Source of the DNA: Metarhizobium sp964253915
GTDB lineage: Bacteria; Pseudomonadota; Alphaproteobacteria; Rhizobiales; Rhizobiaceae
NCBI RefSeq assembly: GCF_964253915.1
Contig: NZ_CAXUSG020000007.1
Span: forward strand, 124,001 to 188,000
Reading direction: 5' to 3'
Length of the DNA stretch: 64,000 nt
This document shows positions 17,114-25,747 of the stretch, one piece after another. The notes beneath the pieces are model-generated. The model did not search any database. It worked only from the letters and a program-made list of their open reading frames with translations, and had not been told where the DNA came from. The stretch's first letter is position 1, and every line of letters begins with the position of its first letter. Made by a program: the position numbers and the translations under genes.

Positions 17114-18844
17114 ATGTCAATTCATCTTCAAAAGGCTCTTCAAACGTACAAGTCGGGCAACTACAAGAAGACCATCACTCTTCTTTCGCCGGTCCTGCGG
17201 CAACCCGGCGTGCCGACGGAAGCGCTGCTGATGGCGGCGCAATGTCATTTCAAGACGCAGCAATTTCCCGAGGCTGCCGAATATTACGGCCGGGCGGCCG
17301 CCATGAGGACCGGCAAGGAAGCCGGGATCCTGCGGACACTGGCAGCCAAAATGCGGTCGCGCGCCGGCCAGACCCGGGAAGCGCTCGCCGCTGCGCGTGA
17401 TGCAGCGCGGAGCTATGGTTTCGATAGCGATGCCGAGGAGGGTTACAGGCGCATCCTGCAAGTGTCCCTCTGCCTTGATGAGGCCGAGCAGGCCCATGCG
17501 GAGTTTCTCGCCGGGATGCAGGCCGGCAATACGGCGCTTTTCGACATCGAGGCGGTGTTCGATCACATCACCTGGTGTGGCGACGAGGCGATCAATGCGA
17601 GGATCACCCGGGTTCAGAACGGCAAACCCTTCACCGCCGAGGCACACGCCGCGCGCCGCGCCCGACCGCATCGGTGGGGCGAGAAAATCCGCATCGGTTA
17701 CCTGTCCAACGACTTTGCCGACCAGCATGCGACGATGCGCCTTTTCCAGGGTGTCATCCTTGCCCATGACCGCGAAAAGTTCGACGTCACCCTGTTTTGT
17801 TATACACCGTCCGACCTGATCGCCCTCGACAAGGGCATGCGCCGGCAATATCCCGGCCTCGTGCCGATCGGCCATCTCGACGATCAGGCCGCCGAAAAGC
17901 GGATCCGCAACCAGGGCATCGATATCCTCGTTGATCTGAAGGGCCACACGAAAGGCGCCCGGATCGATCTCGTCAATCGTGGGCTGGCGCCGGTCCAGGT
18001 GGCCTATCTCGGTTATCCCGGCACCGGCAGAGGCATCGACTGCGATTATGCGCTCACCGATCCCATCGTCACGCCGGACAGTTCCAAGCCCTATTACCAC
18101 GAAAAGCTCTGCCGCATGCCGGAATCGTATCAGTCGAACGACGGCCGTTTTCGCGAACTACCGCCGCCGGCATCCCGCGAAAGCCTCGGCCTGCCTGAAG
18201 ACAGGATCGTTTTTGCTTCCTTCAATGCTCACCGCAAGATCACGCCTGCCACAGCAAGCCTGTGGGTGCGCATCCTCGAGGCGACGGGCGACAGCATCCT
18301 CTGGATCATGTGCACCGACACTTTTGCCCAGGAAAACTTCGTCCATTACCTGCAGTCGCGCGGCATAGCCGCCGAGCGCATCCGGTTTGCCGCCAGTACG
18401 GCCTACGGCGAGCATGTCGCCCGGCTGCAGGCGGCCGACATCGGCCTCGACACATTCCCCTATAACGGCCACACCACCACATCCGACAAGCTGTGGGCCG
18501 GCCTGCCTGTCGCGACGAAAAAGGGCAGCAACTTTGCCTCCCGCGTTTCGGAAAGCCTGCTCAACGCGCTTGGCGTGCCGGAACTCGTGGCGGCCGATGA
18601 CGATCAATACGTCCGGCTCTGCATCGACCTTGCAAAAGATCACGAAAAACGCGCCGCCATCCGGCAAAAAATTGTCGACAACCGCTTCTCGGCTCCGCTT
18701 TTCGATACCGAACGCTTCACGCGCCATCTCGAGCTGGCCTACGAGATGATGGCCGAAAGGGCGAAAGCCGGGCTGGAGCCGGATCACCTCGACGTGCCTG
18801 CCCTGCCGCCGCGCGCAGAACCCTTCGGATCAAACCCGACGTAA
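17114..18844 (+). CDS. OGT/SPINDLY-type (GT41) protein glycosyltransferase with TPR
   Basis: A 576-residue protein. Residues 1-130 are TPR-like helices (SGNYKKTITLLSPVLRQPG; QQFPEAAEYYGRAAAM). The rest is the GT41 catalytic region of O-linked GlcNAc transferase type: IRIGYLSNDFADQHAT, DILVDLKGHTKGAR, VQVAYLGYPGTGRG with a DYALTDPIVTP segment, FASFNAHRKITP, and DIGLDTFPYNGHTTTSDKLWAGLPV near the C-terminus, which includes UDP-sugar binding residues. Bacterial members modify flagellin or other proteins, but the substrate here is unknown. ATG 17114 is used because TPR homology starts there; a GTG/ATG five codons earlier is possible. Confidence 0.88.
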   Translation: MSIHLQKALQTYKSGNYKKTITLLSPVLRQPGVPTEALLMAAQCHFKTQQFPEAAEYYGRAAAMRTGKEAGILRTLAAKMRSRAGQTREALAAARDAARSYGFDSDAEEGYRRILQVSLCLDEAEQAHAEFLAGMQAGNTALFDIEAVFDHITWCGDEAINARITRVQNGKPFTAEAHAARRARPHRWGEKIRIGYLSNDFADQHATMRLFQGVILAHDREKFDVTLFCYTPSDLIALDKGMRRQYPGLVPIGHLDDQAAEKRIRNQGIDILVDLKGHTKGARIDLVNRGLAPVQVAYLGYPGTGRGIDCDYALTDPIVTPDSSKPYYHEKLCRMPESYQSNDGRFRELPPPASRESLGLPEDRIVFASFNAHRKITPATASLWVRILEATGDSILWIMCTDTFAQENFVHYLQSRGIAAERIRFAASTAYGEHVARLQAADIGLDTFPYNGHTTTSDKLWAGLPVATKKGSNFASRVSESLLNALGVPELVAADDDQYVRLCIDLAKDHEKRAAIRQKIVDNRFSAPLFDTERFTRHLELAYEMMAERAKAGLEPDHLDVPALPPRAEPFGSNPT

Positions 18845-18918
18845 GGCGCTTGCCGCTCCTGGCCTCGCTGCCTATCCATCCTTGCTTCGAATCAACAGAC
18901 AAGAACCAGAGCTTACCC

Positions 18919-19272
18919 ATGCAGACCACCCCGATTTCTTTTCCGGATCGCGATACCGTCGCCGAAAAACTGGCGAGCTTCGGCGAAGCCGATCAGTCTT
19001 TTCTCAAGCTTTTGATGGAAAATCCGCAGCAGGACGAAAGCCTGTTGCAGGGGATCGAGCTTTACCTCCATAACGCCTCCAAAGGGCACTTCCTCAACTC
19101 GCTGAAGCTGGAAAAATGCGGCCAGTGGCTTGGAGAAACGGCGCCCGACCGCCTGCAGATTCGCCTGAACGAGACGGCCCGGCAAAGCCAGCACCCCGCC
19201 TATGGCGCATTCAAGTCCGGCCTGCTGCGCTCCGGCGGCCTGGAAAAAGCCTATCCCAAGGCGAAGATCTAA
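18919..19272 (+). CDS. 117-residue protein of unknown function, downstream of OGT-like gene
   Basis: Starts at ATG 18919 (MQTTPISFPDRDTVAEKLAS) after a purine-rich stretch; upstream in-frame codons overlap the OGT end and look non-coding. It is a soluble, mostly helical protein with a single Cys and no recognisable domain. It follows the OGT-like gene by about 75 bp in the same direction, so the two are probably co-transcribed; it could be a partner or substrate of the transferase, which is inference only. Confidence 0.6.
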   Translation: MQTTPISFPDRDTVAEKLASFGEADQSFLKLLMENPQQDESLLQGIELYLHNASKGHFLNSLKLEKCGQWLGETAPDRLQIRLNETARQSQHPAYGAFKSGLLRSGGLEKAYPKAKI

Positions 19273-19282
19273 AGAGTTGATT

Positions 19283-20032
19283 TCAGCCGGGACGGCTGGT
19301 CACGACGGCAAGGATAGGGCCGACGGGAAAAAGCCCGTCGTGCCGCTTCATATCCGGCACATAGAGGCTGGAGATCGTGCCGTCGAAAAACAGCGCATTG
19401 GCGCAACCGAGCTCATCCCGGAAAAGCAGCGCCAGGTCGTAGAACCGTACGACCCGCTCAGAGACGACGGTGTGGACGATGCCGTTGCCATCGACGCCGA
19501 CGCCGTTGCGGACGTTCAGGCTGTCGCTGTTTGGTATGAAGCGCGGATGGATCTTGCCGTCGATCACCAACATCGGCCCGGATTGCGTCGCATACCAGGG
19601 TTTTATACCGGCGGAGAGGTAGGCGTTCGTTTCCATCACGCCGGCCTTTTTGCCATCGACATAAAAGATCCCGTTCGGCAGCAGGTGGAAATTGCCCCAG
19701 CCAGCCTTGGTGCTGGCTTTCTGCCGCTCGATGCCGTTCTCGATGTAAAGGCCAACCGGCGACAGATCATCATGATACATGCCGGCATTCATGGCGAAAT
19801 GCACCGTGGTCTTGTCGACGGCGACATCGCTCAGCATGGCGCGGAAACTGCCGTAAGGCTTGCCGGCGTAGTTGCTGTGATAGAGCCGGATCTCGGCCTG
19901 CGCAGGATCGAAGCTGCAGACCGTATAGGGCTGGCCGAGATGCATGACGCTGCGGCAGGTTTCACCGGCCATGGCGGCATGGCCTGAAAAAAATGCTGCC
20001 GAGGCAGCAACCAGCTTCAAGAAGAACCGCAT
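19283..20032 (-). CDS. Exported phosphodiester glycosidase-domain (NAGPA-like) protein
   Basis: A 249-residue protein with a signal peptide (MRFFLKLVAASAAFFSGHAAMAG). The mature part matches the phosphodiester glycosidase family: FAMNAGMYHDDLSPVGLYIENG, GNFHLLPNGIFYVDG, ATQSGPMLVIDGKIHPRF and ALFFDGTISSLY. Members of this family remove a sugar from a phosphodiester-linked glycan or act on exopolysaccharide. The start at 20032 gives a proper signal peptide, while the upstream frame does not. It faces the unknown 117-residue gene and ends 11 bp from it in convergent orientation. Confidence 0.85.
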   Translation of the reverse strand: MRFFLKLVAASAAFFSGHAAMAGETCRSVMHLGQPYTVCSFDPAQAEIRLYHSNYAGKPYGSFRAMLSDVAVDKTTVHFAMNAGMYHDDLSPVGLYIENGIERQKASTKAGWGNFHLLPNGIFYVDGKKAGVMETNAYLSAGIKPWYATQSGPMLVIDGKIHPRFIPNSDSLNVRNGVGVDGNGIVHTVVSERVVRFYDLALLFRDELGCANALFFDGTISSLYVPDMKRHDGLFPVGPILAVVTSRPG

Positions 20033-20134
20033 CGTAAAAATTCCTCCGCCGACGGAATCGCAGCTTTCGATAGGAACGAAAAGACATCGCCAGACATTCG
20101 CAAGCAATACGGCAAAAGATGGAACGGCCCCGCC

Positions 20135-20821
20135 TCACAAGGAAAGTGCCGCCATGTGGAAGCGCAACTGCGCCGCCGGGTAGCGATAGTCCAGCCCCAC
20201 AGGACAGGCTTCACGGGCAAGGCATCCAGCCTGCATGCAGCCGGCCTGACCTGCGGCAGTGGCAAGATGCGTGCGGCAGCCGGACACATCGAAACCATCG
20301 GCGGTGACAGCGTCGACAGGACAGCCGTGCAGACACGGCTTCGTTTTGCAAACGTCGCAGGGGTGCTGCTCAGGGGAGAAGGCGGGCGCAGGTGAAAACG
20401 CCTGCCGGAATGCGAGGGCGCCGCGATAACCATGCCAGAGGCCGTAGCGAGGATGAATGAGAATGCCGAGCGGCGACGGTTTCAATCCTTCGGCGCGCTT
20501 CGCCCATTGCTGAAACGGCTGCCAGGGTGGATCGGATGGAAAGAAGGCGGCGGCGCCAAAGGTTTCTGCCACCGGGCGGATGACGGATTTCGACCAAGTG
20601 TCCAGCGGATCGGCCACCGGATGGTCTTCATGCCAGCGCGCGAAGGCCGGCCACAACGATCCGCCGATATTGCCGAGCAGCACGACGGTTTTCGCCCGCT
20701 CGCCATCGGCAAGCAACGGCCCGTCACCCGTCTCGCCGAAATCCACCTGTCCGCGCAAAAAAATACCGTGCGGCGCAAGCGCCGCACGGATATCGATCAA
20801 GGGATCAAGGCCGCCGTTCAC
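20135..20821 (-). CDS. [4Fe-4S] ferredoxin-like protein downstream of mttB
   Basis: A 228-residue cytoplasmic protein whose C-terminal third holds two cysteine clusters: CDVCKTKPCLHGCPVDA and, further on, Cys residues in SGCRT, AGCMQAGC and EACPVG, enough for two [4Fe-4S] clusters. The N-terminal two thirds (residues 1-150) is a separate domain rich in Trp (LWPAFARWHEDHP; DPPWQPFQQW) that I do not recognise. The start is GTG 20821, whose GTGA overlaps the stop of a frame that extends the mttB gene, implying translational coupling. A role in supplying electrons for cobalt re-reduction in the nearby methyltransferase system is likely but inferred. Confidence 0.78.
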   Translation of the reverse strand: MNGGLDPLIDIRAALAPHGIFLRGQVDFGETGDGPLLADGERAKTVVLLGNIGGSLWPAFARWHEDHPVADPLDTWSKSVIRPVAETFGAAAFFPSDPPWQPFQQWAKRAEGLKPSPLGILIHPRYGLWHGYRGALAFRQAFSPAPAFSPEQHPCDVCKTKPCLHGCPVDAVTADGFDVSGCRTHLATAAGQAGCMQAGCLAREACPVGLDYRYPAAQLRFHMAALSL

Positions 20822-20922
20822 TGCGGCCCCTTGTATTCATAGTGCGGTCGCCAGACTTCCTTCTGGATCCAGTCAGCGACGGACTTTGCACCGCCTTGCT
20901 CCCTGGCGGCATCGGGCTCTCT
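20818..20922 (-). other. 34-codon in-frame extension after the mttB stop
   Basis: Directly after the mttB TGA (20923-20925) the same frame stays open for 34 codons and then ends at a TGA that overlaps the GTG start of the ferredoxin gene. The encoded peptide (ending VWRPHYEYKGPQ) has protein-like composition and the codon bias of the region, but no start codon of its own. It may be a former MttB C-terminus lost to a stop mutation, a read-through tail, or the residue of a deleted gene. Confidence 0.4.
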
Positions 20923-22503
20923 TCAGGTGAAGGCGTCCGGCATCGAATCCTTGCGCTTCTGGATGTAGTCCAGCAGCGCCTGGTCGATGGCGGGATCGAG
21001 CGGCGGTGCCTCATAGTGCTCGAGCCAGGTGCGGCAAAGTGCATTGGCGCGCTGCTCGATACGCTTCTCGCCTTCGATTTCCCACTGTTCGAACGAGTTG
21101 TTGTCGGTGAGCGGCGAGCGGTAGAAGGCGGTCTGGAAGTTCGCCTGGGTGTGCGAGCAGCCGAGGTAATGGCTGCCGGGGCCGACTTCGCGGATCGCGT
21201 CCATCGCCTGGCCGTCCTCGGAGAAATCGATGCCCATCGCCATCTTCTGCATCATGCCGAGCTGGTCCTGGTCGATCATGAATTTTTCGTAGGACGAAAC
21301 CAGGCCGCCTTCGAGCCAGCCGGCCGCATGCAGCACGAAGTTGGTGCCGGCCAAAAGCGTCATGTTCAGCGTCGCTGCCGATTCGTGTGCCGCCTGGGCA
21401 TCCGGAACCTTGGAACCGCAGAGCGAGCCGCCGGTACGGAACGGCAGGCCGAGGCGGCGGGCGAGATGGGCGGCGCCGTAGGATACCAGCGATGGCTCCG
21501 GCGTACCGAAGGTCGGCGCGCCCGACTGCATCGAGATCGACGCGGCAAAGGTACCGAACAGCACCGGCGAACCCTTGCGGATCAGCTGGGTGAAGGAGGC
21601 GCCGGCCAGAACTTCCGCAAGAATCTGCGTCAGCGTGCCGACGACGGTGACCGGGCTCATCGCGCCCGACAGGATGAACGGCGAAACGACAGAGGCCTGG
21701 TTGTGGCGGGCATAGACCTTGAGCGCGCCGAGCATCGTCTCGTCGAAGACCATCGGCGAGTTGGCGTTGATCAGGTTCAGCGTCACGCAGTTGTTTTCGA
21801 CGAAATCGTCGCCGAACACCAGCTTGGCCATGGCGACCGTGTCTTCGGCGCGTTCCGGCGCCGTTACAGAACCCATGAACGGCTTATCGGAATATTTGAT
21901 ATGGCTGTAGACCATGTCGAGGTGGCGCTTGTTCACCGGGATATCGACCGGTTCGCAGACCGTGCCGCCCGACGAATGCATCGACGGCGCCATATAGGAA
22001 AGCTTCACGAAGTTACGGAAGTCCTCGATCGTCGCATAACGCCTCTGGCCGTCGAGATCGCGAACGAACGGAGGGCCGTAGACCGGGGCGAAGACGGTGG
22101 CGTTGCCGCCGATCCGCACGCTGCGTTCCGGATTGCGCGCATGCCACATGAATTCTTTCGGCGCGGTCTTGAGCAGCTCGCGGCAGAGGCCACGCGGGAA
22201 ATGCACCCGCTCGCCCTTGACGTCGGCACCCGCTTCGCGCCACAGCGCCAGCGCCTCGGCGTCGTCGCGAAACTCGATGCCGATTTCTTCCAGCACCGTT
22301 TCCGCATTGCGTTCGATCAGCTGCAGGCCTTCCTCGTCAAGGACTTCATAAGCCGGGATCTTGCGCTGGATGTAAGGCAGGGACGGTCCTGGTCCGCCGC
22401 CGCTGCGCGAAGCACGGCGTGCCGCCGCTCCCCGACCCTCGCCGCGCGCCCGGCGGCCGCCACCTTCGTTCGGCGTTTCCGCCTGTTCGATCTTCTCATC
22501 CAT
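20923..22503 (-). CDS. mttB: MttB-family (non-pyrrolysine) corrinoid-dependent methyltransferase
   Basis: A 526-residue TIM-barrel methyltransferase of the trimethylamine methyltransferase (MttB) superfamily. No in-frame TAG interrupts it, so it lacks the pyrrolysine of archaeal MttB; characterised non-pyrrolysine members demethylate glycine betaine, proline betaine, carnitine or butyrobetaine onto a cob(I)alamin protein. Recognisable segments are FMWHARNPERSVRIGG, GTVCEPVDIPVNKRH and PFILSGAMSPVTVVGTL. Residues 1-40 are a disordered Gly/Arg-rich leader (RRARGEGRGAAARRASR). It is divergent from the corrinoid-protein gene across a 392-bp region. Substrate is inferred from family and from the adjacent betaine-type importer. 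Confidence 0.88.
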   Translation of the reverse strand: MDEKIEQAETPNEGGGRRARGEGRGAAARRASRSGGGPGPSLPYIQRKIPAYEVLDEEGLQLIERNAETVLEEIGIEFRDDAEALALWREAGADVKGERVHFPRGLCRELLKTAPKEFMWHARNPERSVRIGGNATVFAPVYGPPFVRDLDGQRRYATIEDFRNFVKLSYMAPSMHSSGGTVCEPVDIPVNKRHLDMVYSHIKYSDKPFMGSVTAPERAEDTVAMAKLVFGDDFVENNCVTLNLINANSPMVFDETMLGALKVYARHNQASVVSPFILSGAMSPVTVVGTLTQILAEVLAGASFTQLIRKGSPVLFGTFAASISMQSGAPTFGTPEPSLVSYGAAHLARRLGLPFRTGGSLCGSKVPDAQAAHESAATLNMTLLAGTNFVLHAAGWLEGGLVSSYEKFMIDQDQLGMMQKMAMGIDFSEDGQAMDAIREVGPGSHYLGCSHTQANFQTAFYRSPLTDNNSFEQWEIEGEKRIEQRANALCRTWLEHYEAPPLDPAIDQALLDYIQKRKDSMPDAFT

Positions 22504-22895
22504 GATGCTTCCTCAAATCGCGCTGAATGCGCTTCCCCTTTTATCCCATGCTAACGGATTTCGCATTTGGAACATTCCTCAAAACGCCACCGATTTGTGC
22601 AGGGCAGACATGGAAACAGGCTTTTGCCCGCATTTCCGGCCTGCCGGCAAACCGGATTTTTTTCAGTCAAATCATGGAATCCTGTGGGGCCGGGCTGACG
22701 GAAATCATTTTTCACCCGCAAAGAGGCCGAAATGCCGGAAAATCGACCTGGTTGCGACGACTTGCCGGATACCGTCGCTTTTTCTTATCGCGACGTCGCT
22801 TTCGAAAACAGGTTCCCGGTCATTGAGGTTTAACTGTGGATAAGGCAAGGTCGCCTGACCGATTTGCTCCGCATCACGAACCCGGGAACCCGAAA
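22504..22895. other. Divergent regulatory region between mttB and the corrinoid-protein gene
   Basis: About 390 bp without a convincing gene. It must contain the two divergent promoters. I see a short perfect palindrome GCGACGTCGC near 22790 but no known riboswitch. The leader before the corrinoid gene looks long. Confidence 0.5.
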
Positions 22896-23600
22896 ATGTC
22901 CGACGACGAAATCATCCTCGCAGATCTCTCTGACGATGAACTCGTGCAACAGATGCATGACGATCTTTACGACGGCCTCAAGGAAGAGATCGAGGAAGGC
23001 ACGAACATCCTTCTCGAGCGTGGCTGGGCTCCCTACGACGTGCTCACCCAGGCCCTCGTCGAAGGCATGCGCATCGTCGGCATCGACTTCCGCGACGGCA
23101 TTCTGTTCGTGCCGGAAGTTCTTTTGTCCGCCAATGCGATGAAAGCCGGCATGACCATTCTTCGCCCGCTGCTGGCCGCCACAGGCGCGCCGAAGCAGGG
23201 CAAGCTGGTGATCGGCACCGTCAAGGGCGATATCCACGACATCGGCAAGAACCTTGTCGGCATGATGATGGAAGGCGCCGGCTTCGACGTCGTCGACCTC
23301 GGCATCAACAATCCGGTCGAGAACTATCTTGAGGCGCTGGAGCGGGAAAAGCCCGACATCCTCGGCATGTCGGCCCTTCTGACCACCACCATGCCCTACA
23401 TGAAGGTCGTCATCGACACCTTGAAGGAAAAGGGCCTGCGCGACGAATACATCGTCCTCGTGGGCGGCGCGCCGCTCAACGAGGAATTCGGCAAGGCCGT
23501 CGGCGCCGATGCCTATTGTCGCGACGCGGCCATTGCCGTGGAAACGGCCAAGGACTTCATCAAGCGCAAGCACAATCAGCTGGCGTCGAACGCCCACTGA
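22896..23600 (+). CDS. Corrinoid (B12)-binding protein, MtbC/MetH-module type
   Basis: A 234-residue methyl carrier. Residues 10-95 form the helical cap domain (B12-binding 2); residues 100-225 form the Rossmann-like B12 domain, with the cobalt-ligand motif GDIHDIGKN at 111-119 (Asp112, His114, Gly117), MSALLTTT at 158-165 and GGAP at 190-193. It would accept a methyl group from MttB or methyl-THF and pass it to the pterin methyltransferase or to homocysteine through Bmt. ATG 22896 begins MSDDEIILADLSDDEL; an ATG 20 codons earlier adds non-family residues. Confidence 0.94.
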   Translation: MSDDEIILADLSDDELVQQMHDDLYDGLKEEIEEGTNILLERGWAPYDVLTQALVEGMRIVGIDFRDGILFVPEVLLSANAMKAGMTILRPLLAATGAPKQGKLVIGTVKGDIHDIGKNLVGMMMEGAGFDVVDLGINNPVENYLEALEREKPDILGMSALLTTTMPYMKVVIDTLKEKGLRDEYIVLVGGAPLNEEFGKAVGADAYCRDAAIAVETAKDFIKRKHNQLASNAH

Positions 23601-23610
23601 TCGATTTGGA

Positions 23611-23639
23611 ACAGTGGCGGCTTGATCTGCCGCCACTGT
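23611..23639. terminator. Hairpin terminator between convergent genes
   Basis: ACAGTGGCGGC at 23611-23621 and its exact complement at 23629-23639 around loop TTGATCT lie between the corrinoid-protein stop and the entericidin stop. Eleven perfect pairs would serve both strands; a T-run is weak. Confidence 0.7.
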
Positions 23640-23648
23640 GCCCCCACT

Positions 23649-23807
23649 TTATTGGGCGGCGTTCTCGACCGATCGGCCGGCGTCCTGGGTCGCATCGACG
23701 GCATTGGCCGTATCCCGACCGATACCGCGTATCGTGTTGCCGCAGGCGGTCAGTGCCACGAGCGTCAGGCAGCAGACGGCGATTTTCGAGAGTTTTGCAA
23801 ATGCCAT
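23649..23807 (-). CDS. Entericidin EcnA/B-type small lipoprotein
   Basis: A 52-residue lipoprotein on the minus strand. It begins with a basic start (MAFAKLSK), a short hydrophobic stretch, and the lipobox LTAC, giving lipidated Cys at about residue 21, then the entericidin pattern GNTIRGIGRDTANAVDAT. Entericidins are small outer-membrane-associated lipoproteins with toxin/antidote roles in enterobacteria; in rhizobia their function is unclear. It lies between two plus-strand genes of the methyltransferase cluster and its start is 17 bp from that of the DUF1638 gene, in divergent orientation. Confidence 0.85.
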   Translation of the reverse strand: MAFAKLSKIAVCCLTLVALTACGNTIRGIGRDTANAVDATQDAGRSVENAAQ

Positions 23808-23823
23808 GGCGGGATCCTTCTCC

Positions 23824-24471
23824 ATGCAAAATGATGATCACGAACCCGGCAGACCGGGTCCCCCCGGAGAACGCACGGCCAGCGATAAAGTTCACGTGAT
23901 CGCTTGCGGCGCTATCGCGCGCGAAGTGTTGGCAGTGCAAAAACTCAACGGGCTCGACCACATCGAACTGACCTGTCTTCCCGCCATCTGGCATGCCCAT
24001 CCGCAGCGTATCGCGCCCGGACTGGAGCAGGCGATCCAGGAAGCGCGGGCCCGCGGCATCGAAAAAATCTTCATCGGTTATGCCGATTGCGGCACCGGCG
24101 GCGCCATCGACAAGATCTGCGAACGCGAAGGCATCGAACGGCTGTCCGGGCCGCACTGTTATTCCTTCTTTGCCGGCAACGCGGATTTCGCCGCCCGCTG
24201 GGATGACGACGTCACCGCCTTCTTCCTCACCGATTTCCTTGCGCGCCAGTTCGAGGCCTTTGTCATCGAGCCGCTCGGCCTCGACCGGCATCCGGAACTC
24301 AAGGACATGTATTTCGCCCACTATACCAAGCTGATCTACCTGTCGCAGGTGGAAGACCCTGCCCTGCAGGAAAAGGCAAAGTGGGCCGCCGACTATCTTG
24401 GCGTCGCCTACGAATATCGCCACACAGGCTATGGCGACCTGCAGGCAGAGCTGCTGGCGGCCAGCCGCTAA
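23824..24471 (+). CDS. DUF1638 protein of the corrinoid methyltransferase cluster
   Basis: A 215-residue cytoplasmic protein. After a charged N-terminus it reads VHVIACGAIAREVLAV, LTCLPAIWHAHPQRIAPGL, FIGYADCGTGGAIDK and GPHCYSFFAG, matching DUF1638, a family often found beside MttB and corrinoid proteins in bacteria and methanogens. Conserved Cys and His residues suggest metal or corrinoid handling. Biochemical function is unknown. The longer upstream frame overlaps the entericidin gene, so I chose the ATG at 23824. Confidence 0.85.
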   Translation: MQNDDHEPGRPGPPGERTASDKVHVIACGAIAREVLAVQKLNGLDHIELTCLPAIWHAHPQRIAPGLEQAIQEARARGIEKIFIGYADCGTGGAIDKICEREGIERLSGPHCYSFFAGNADFAARWDDDVTAFFLTDFLARQFEAFVIEPLGLDRHPELKDMYFAHYTKLIYLSQVEDPALQEKAKWAADYLGVAYEYRHTGYGDLQAELLAASR

Positions 24472-24548
24472 CAATCCGTTTACCATGACGAGCGCGACGG
24501 CGGCGGCGTTAACACCGTCCTAAGCTCTGCTTTCCCAAAGTCTCCCGC

Positions 24549-25343
24549 ATGTCAGACCATGCCGAGACCGTCACCCATCGCAACGATGCCATCGTCCTGA
24601 TGACCGCAGGCGGTGCCAATCCGCGCCTGGTGATCAACGCGCTGGCGCCGATGTTTGCCAATCTCACCGTCATCGAGGAACAGCCGGAGGCAAAATCCGT
24701 GCTGCTCAAGCGACGTGCCAGGAAACTCGGCTGGATTGCCGCCCTCGGCCAGCTGGCGACGATGGTCGTCTCGCGGCTGGGCAAGAATGCCGTGCGGCGG
24801 CGCAGCGAGGCGATCATTTCCGCGCACGGCCTTTCGGATGCCGTCAATCCGAAGATAACCGTCATCCATGTGCCTTCGCTCAACGATCCGGCCTGCCACG
24901 AGGCCGTGGCCCGGCTGCAGCCGAAGGCGGTGGTCACCGTTTCCTGCCGTATCCTCAGCCGGCAGACGCTGGCCGCCATCCCCTGCCCGGTCATCAACCT
25001 GCATGCCGGCATCAATCCGGCCTATCGCGGCCAGATGGGTGGCTACTGGGCGCTCGCAAGCGGCGACGCGGAGAATTTTGGCGCGACGGTGCATCTCGTC
25101 GATGCCGGCATCGACACTGGCGATTCGCTTTACGAGGTGCGGCCGAAGCCCGAAAAAGGCGATACGATGATGACCTACCCGCTGCTTCTCACGGCGGCGG
25201 CGATCCCTTCGGTGGTGCAGGCGCTGGACGATGCGCTGACCGGAAGGCTGAAGCCGTACCAGCCCGGCGGCATTTCAAAAATGCATTACAATCCCACCAT
25301 TTGGACCTGGCTTTGGAATGGCGTCGCAAAAGGCGTGTGGTAA
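24549..25343 (+). CDS. Formyltransferase-family protein
   Basis: A 264-residue protein with the formyl-transferase N-terminal fold: INLHAGINPAYRGQMGGYWALASG, the family's Asn/His/loop region, then FGATVHLVDAGIDTGDSLYEV with the catalytic-type Asp. It uses or handles 10-formyl-tetrahydrofolate in related enzymes. In this cluster it would connect one-carbon units to formyl-THF, but acceptor and direction are unknown. It is co-directional with the DUF1638 gene, 77 bp after it. Confidence 0.8.
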   Translation: MSDHAETVTHRNDAIVLMTAGGANPRLVINALAPMFANLTVIEEQPEAKSVLLKRRARKLGWIAALGQLATMVVSRLGKNAVRRRSEAIISAHGLSDAVNPKITVIHVPSLNDPACHEAVARLQPKAVVTVSCRILSRQTLAAIPCPVINLHAGINPAYRGQMGGYWALASGDAENFGATVHLVDAGIDTGDSLYEVRPKPEKGDTMMTYPLLLTAAAIPSVVQALDDALTGRLKPYQPGGISKMHYNPTIWTWLWNGVAKGVW

Positions 25344-25441
25344 ACTGAGCCCACGTCGTTTTTGATCTTGTGCGACGTCGTGGCGAGCCAAGTCAACGAC
25401 GCGGCGCGCGTGCAATGTGACCCAAAGAGGAGTTTCAACGC

Positions 25442-25747
25442 ATGGCCGACCGCATCGTCGTCTTCTGGCGGGATATCCCCGCACAGGTCATCATCAAGCA
25501 GGGGCGCAAATCGGCAAAACGCGAGTTGTCGTTGCGTTTCACCGAAGCCATCGACATGGCTGCGATGCGCACGGGTGCTGCCGAATCCGGCGACTATCTC
25601 GCCGAATGGCGCAAGGCCGATCCTGTGCCGGTCGCCTCGGACGATCTGGAAGCCGAAGCAGACACCGCCGTCGCCGAAATCGAAGCCGCCTATGACCGCG
25701 AACGGCTGGTCGCGCTCGTCAAAGCCGGAGGCCGCGACGATGGCTGA
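25442..25747 (+). CDS. Small 'virulence factor' domain protein of the MetV-MetF operon
   Basis: A 101-residue acidic protein that begins MADRIVVFWRDIPAQVIIKQ and contains KSAKRELSLRFTEAIDMAAM, matching a small domain labelled 'virulence factor' in protein families. That name does not describe its role here. It overlaps the next gene by 8 bp and always-adjacent placement before MetV/MetF-like genes suggests it is a partner of that reductase. Confidence 0.75.
   Translation: MADRIVVFWRDIPAQVIIKQGRKSAKRELSLRFTEAIDMAAMRTGAAESGDYLAEWRKADPVPVASDDLEAEADTAVAEIEAAYDRERLVALVKAGGRDDG

Noticed and set aside
20923..22503. Pyrrolysine (in-frame TAG) in the MttB-family gene
   Set aside because: The frame has no internal TAG, and no pyl genes were seen; it is a non-pyrrolysine member.
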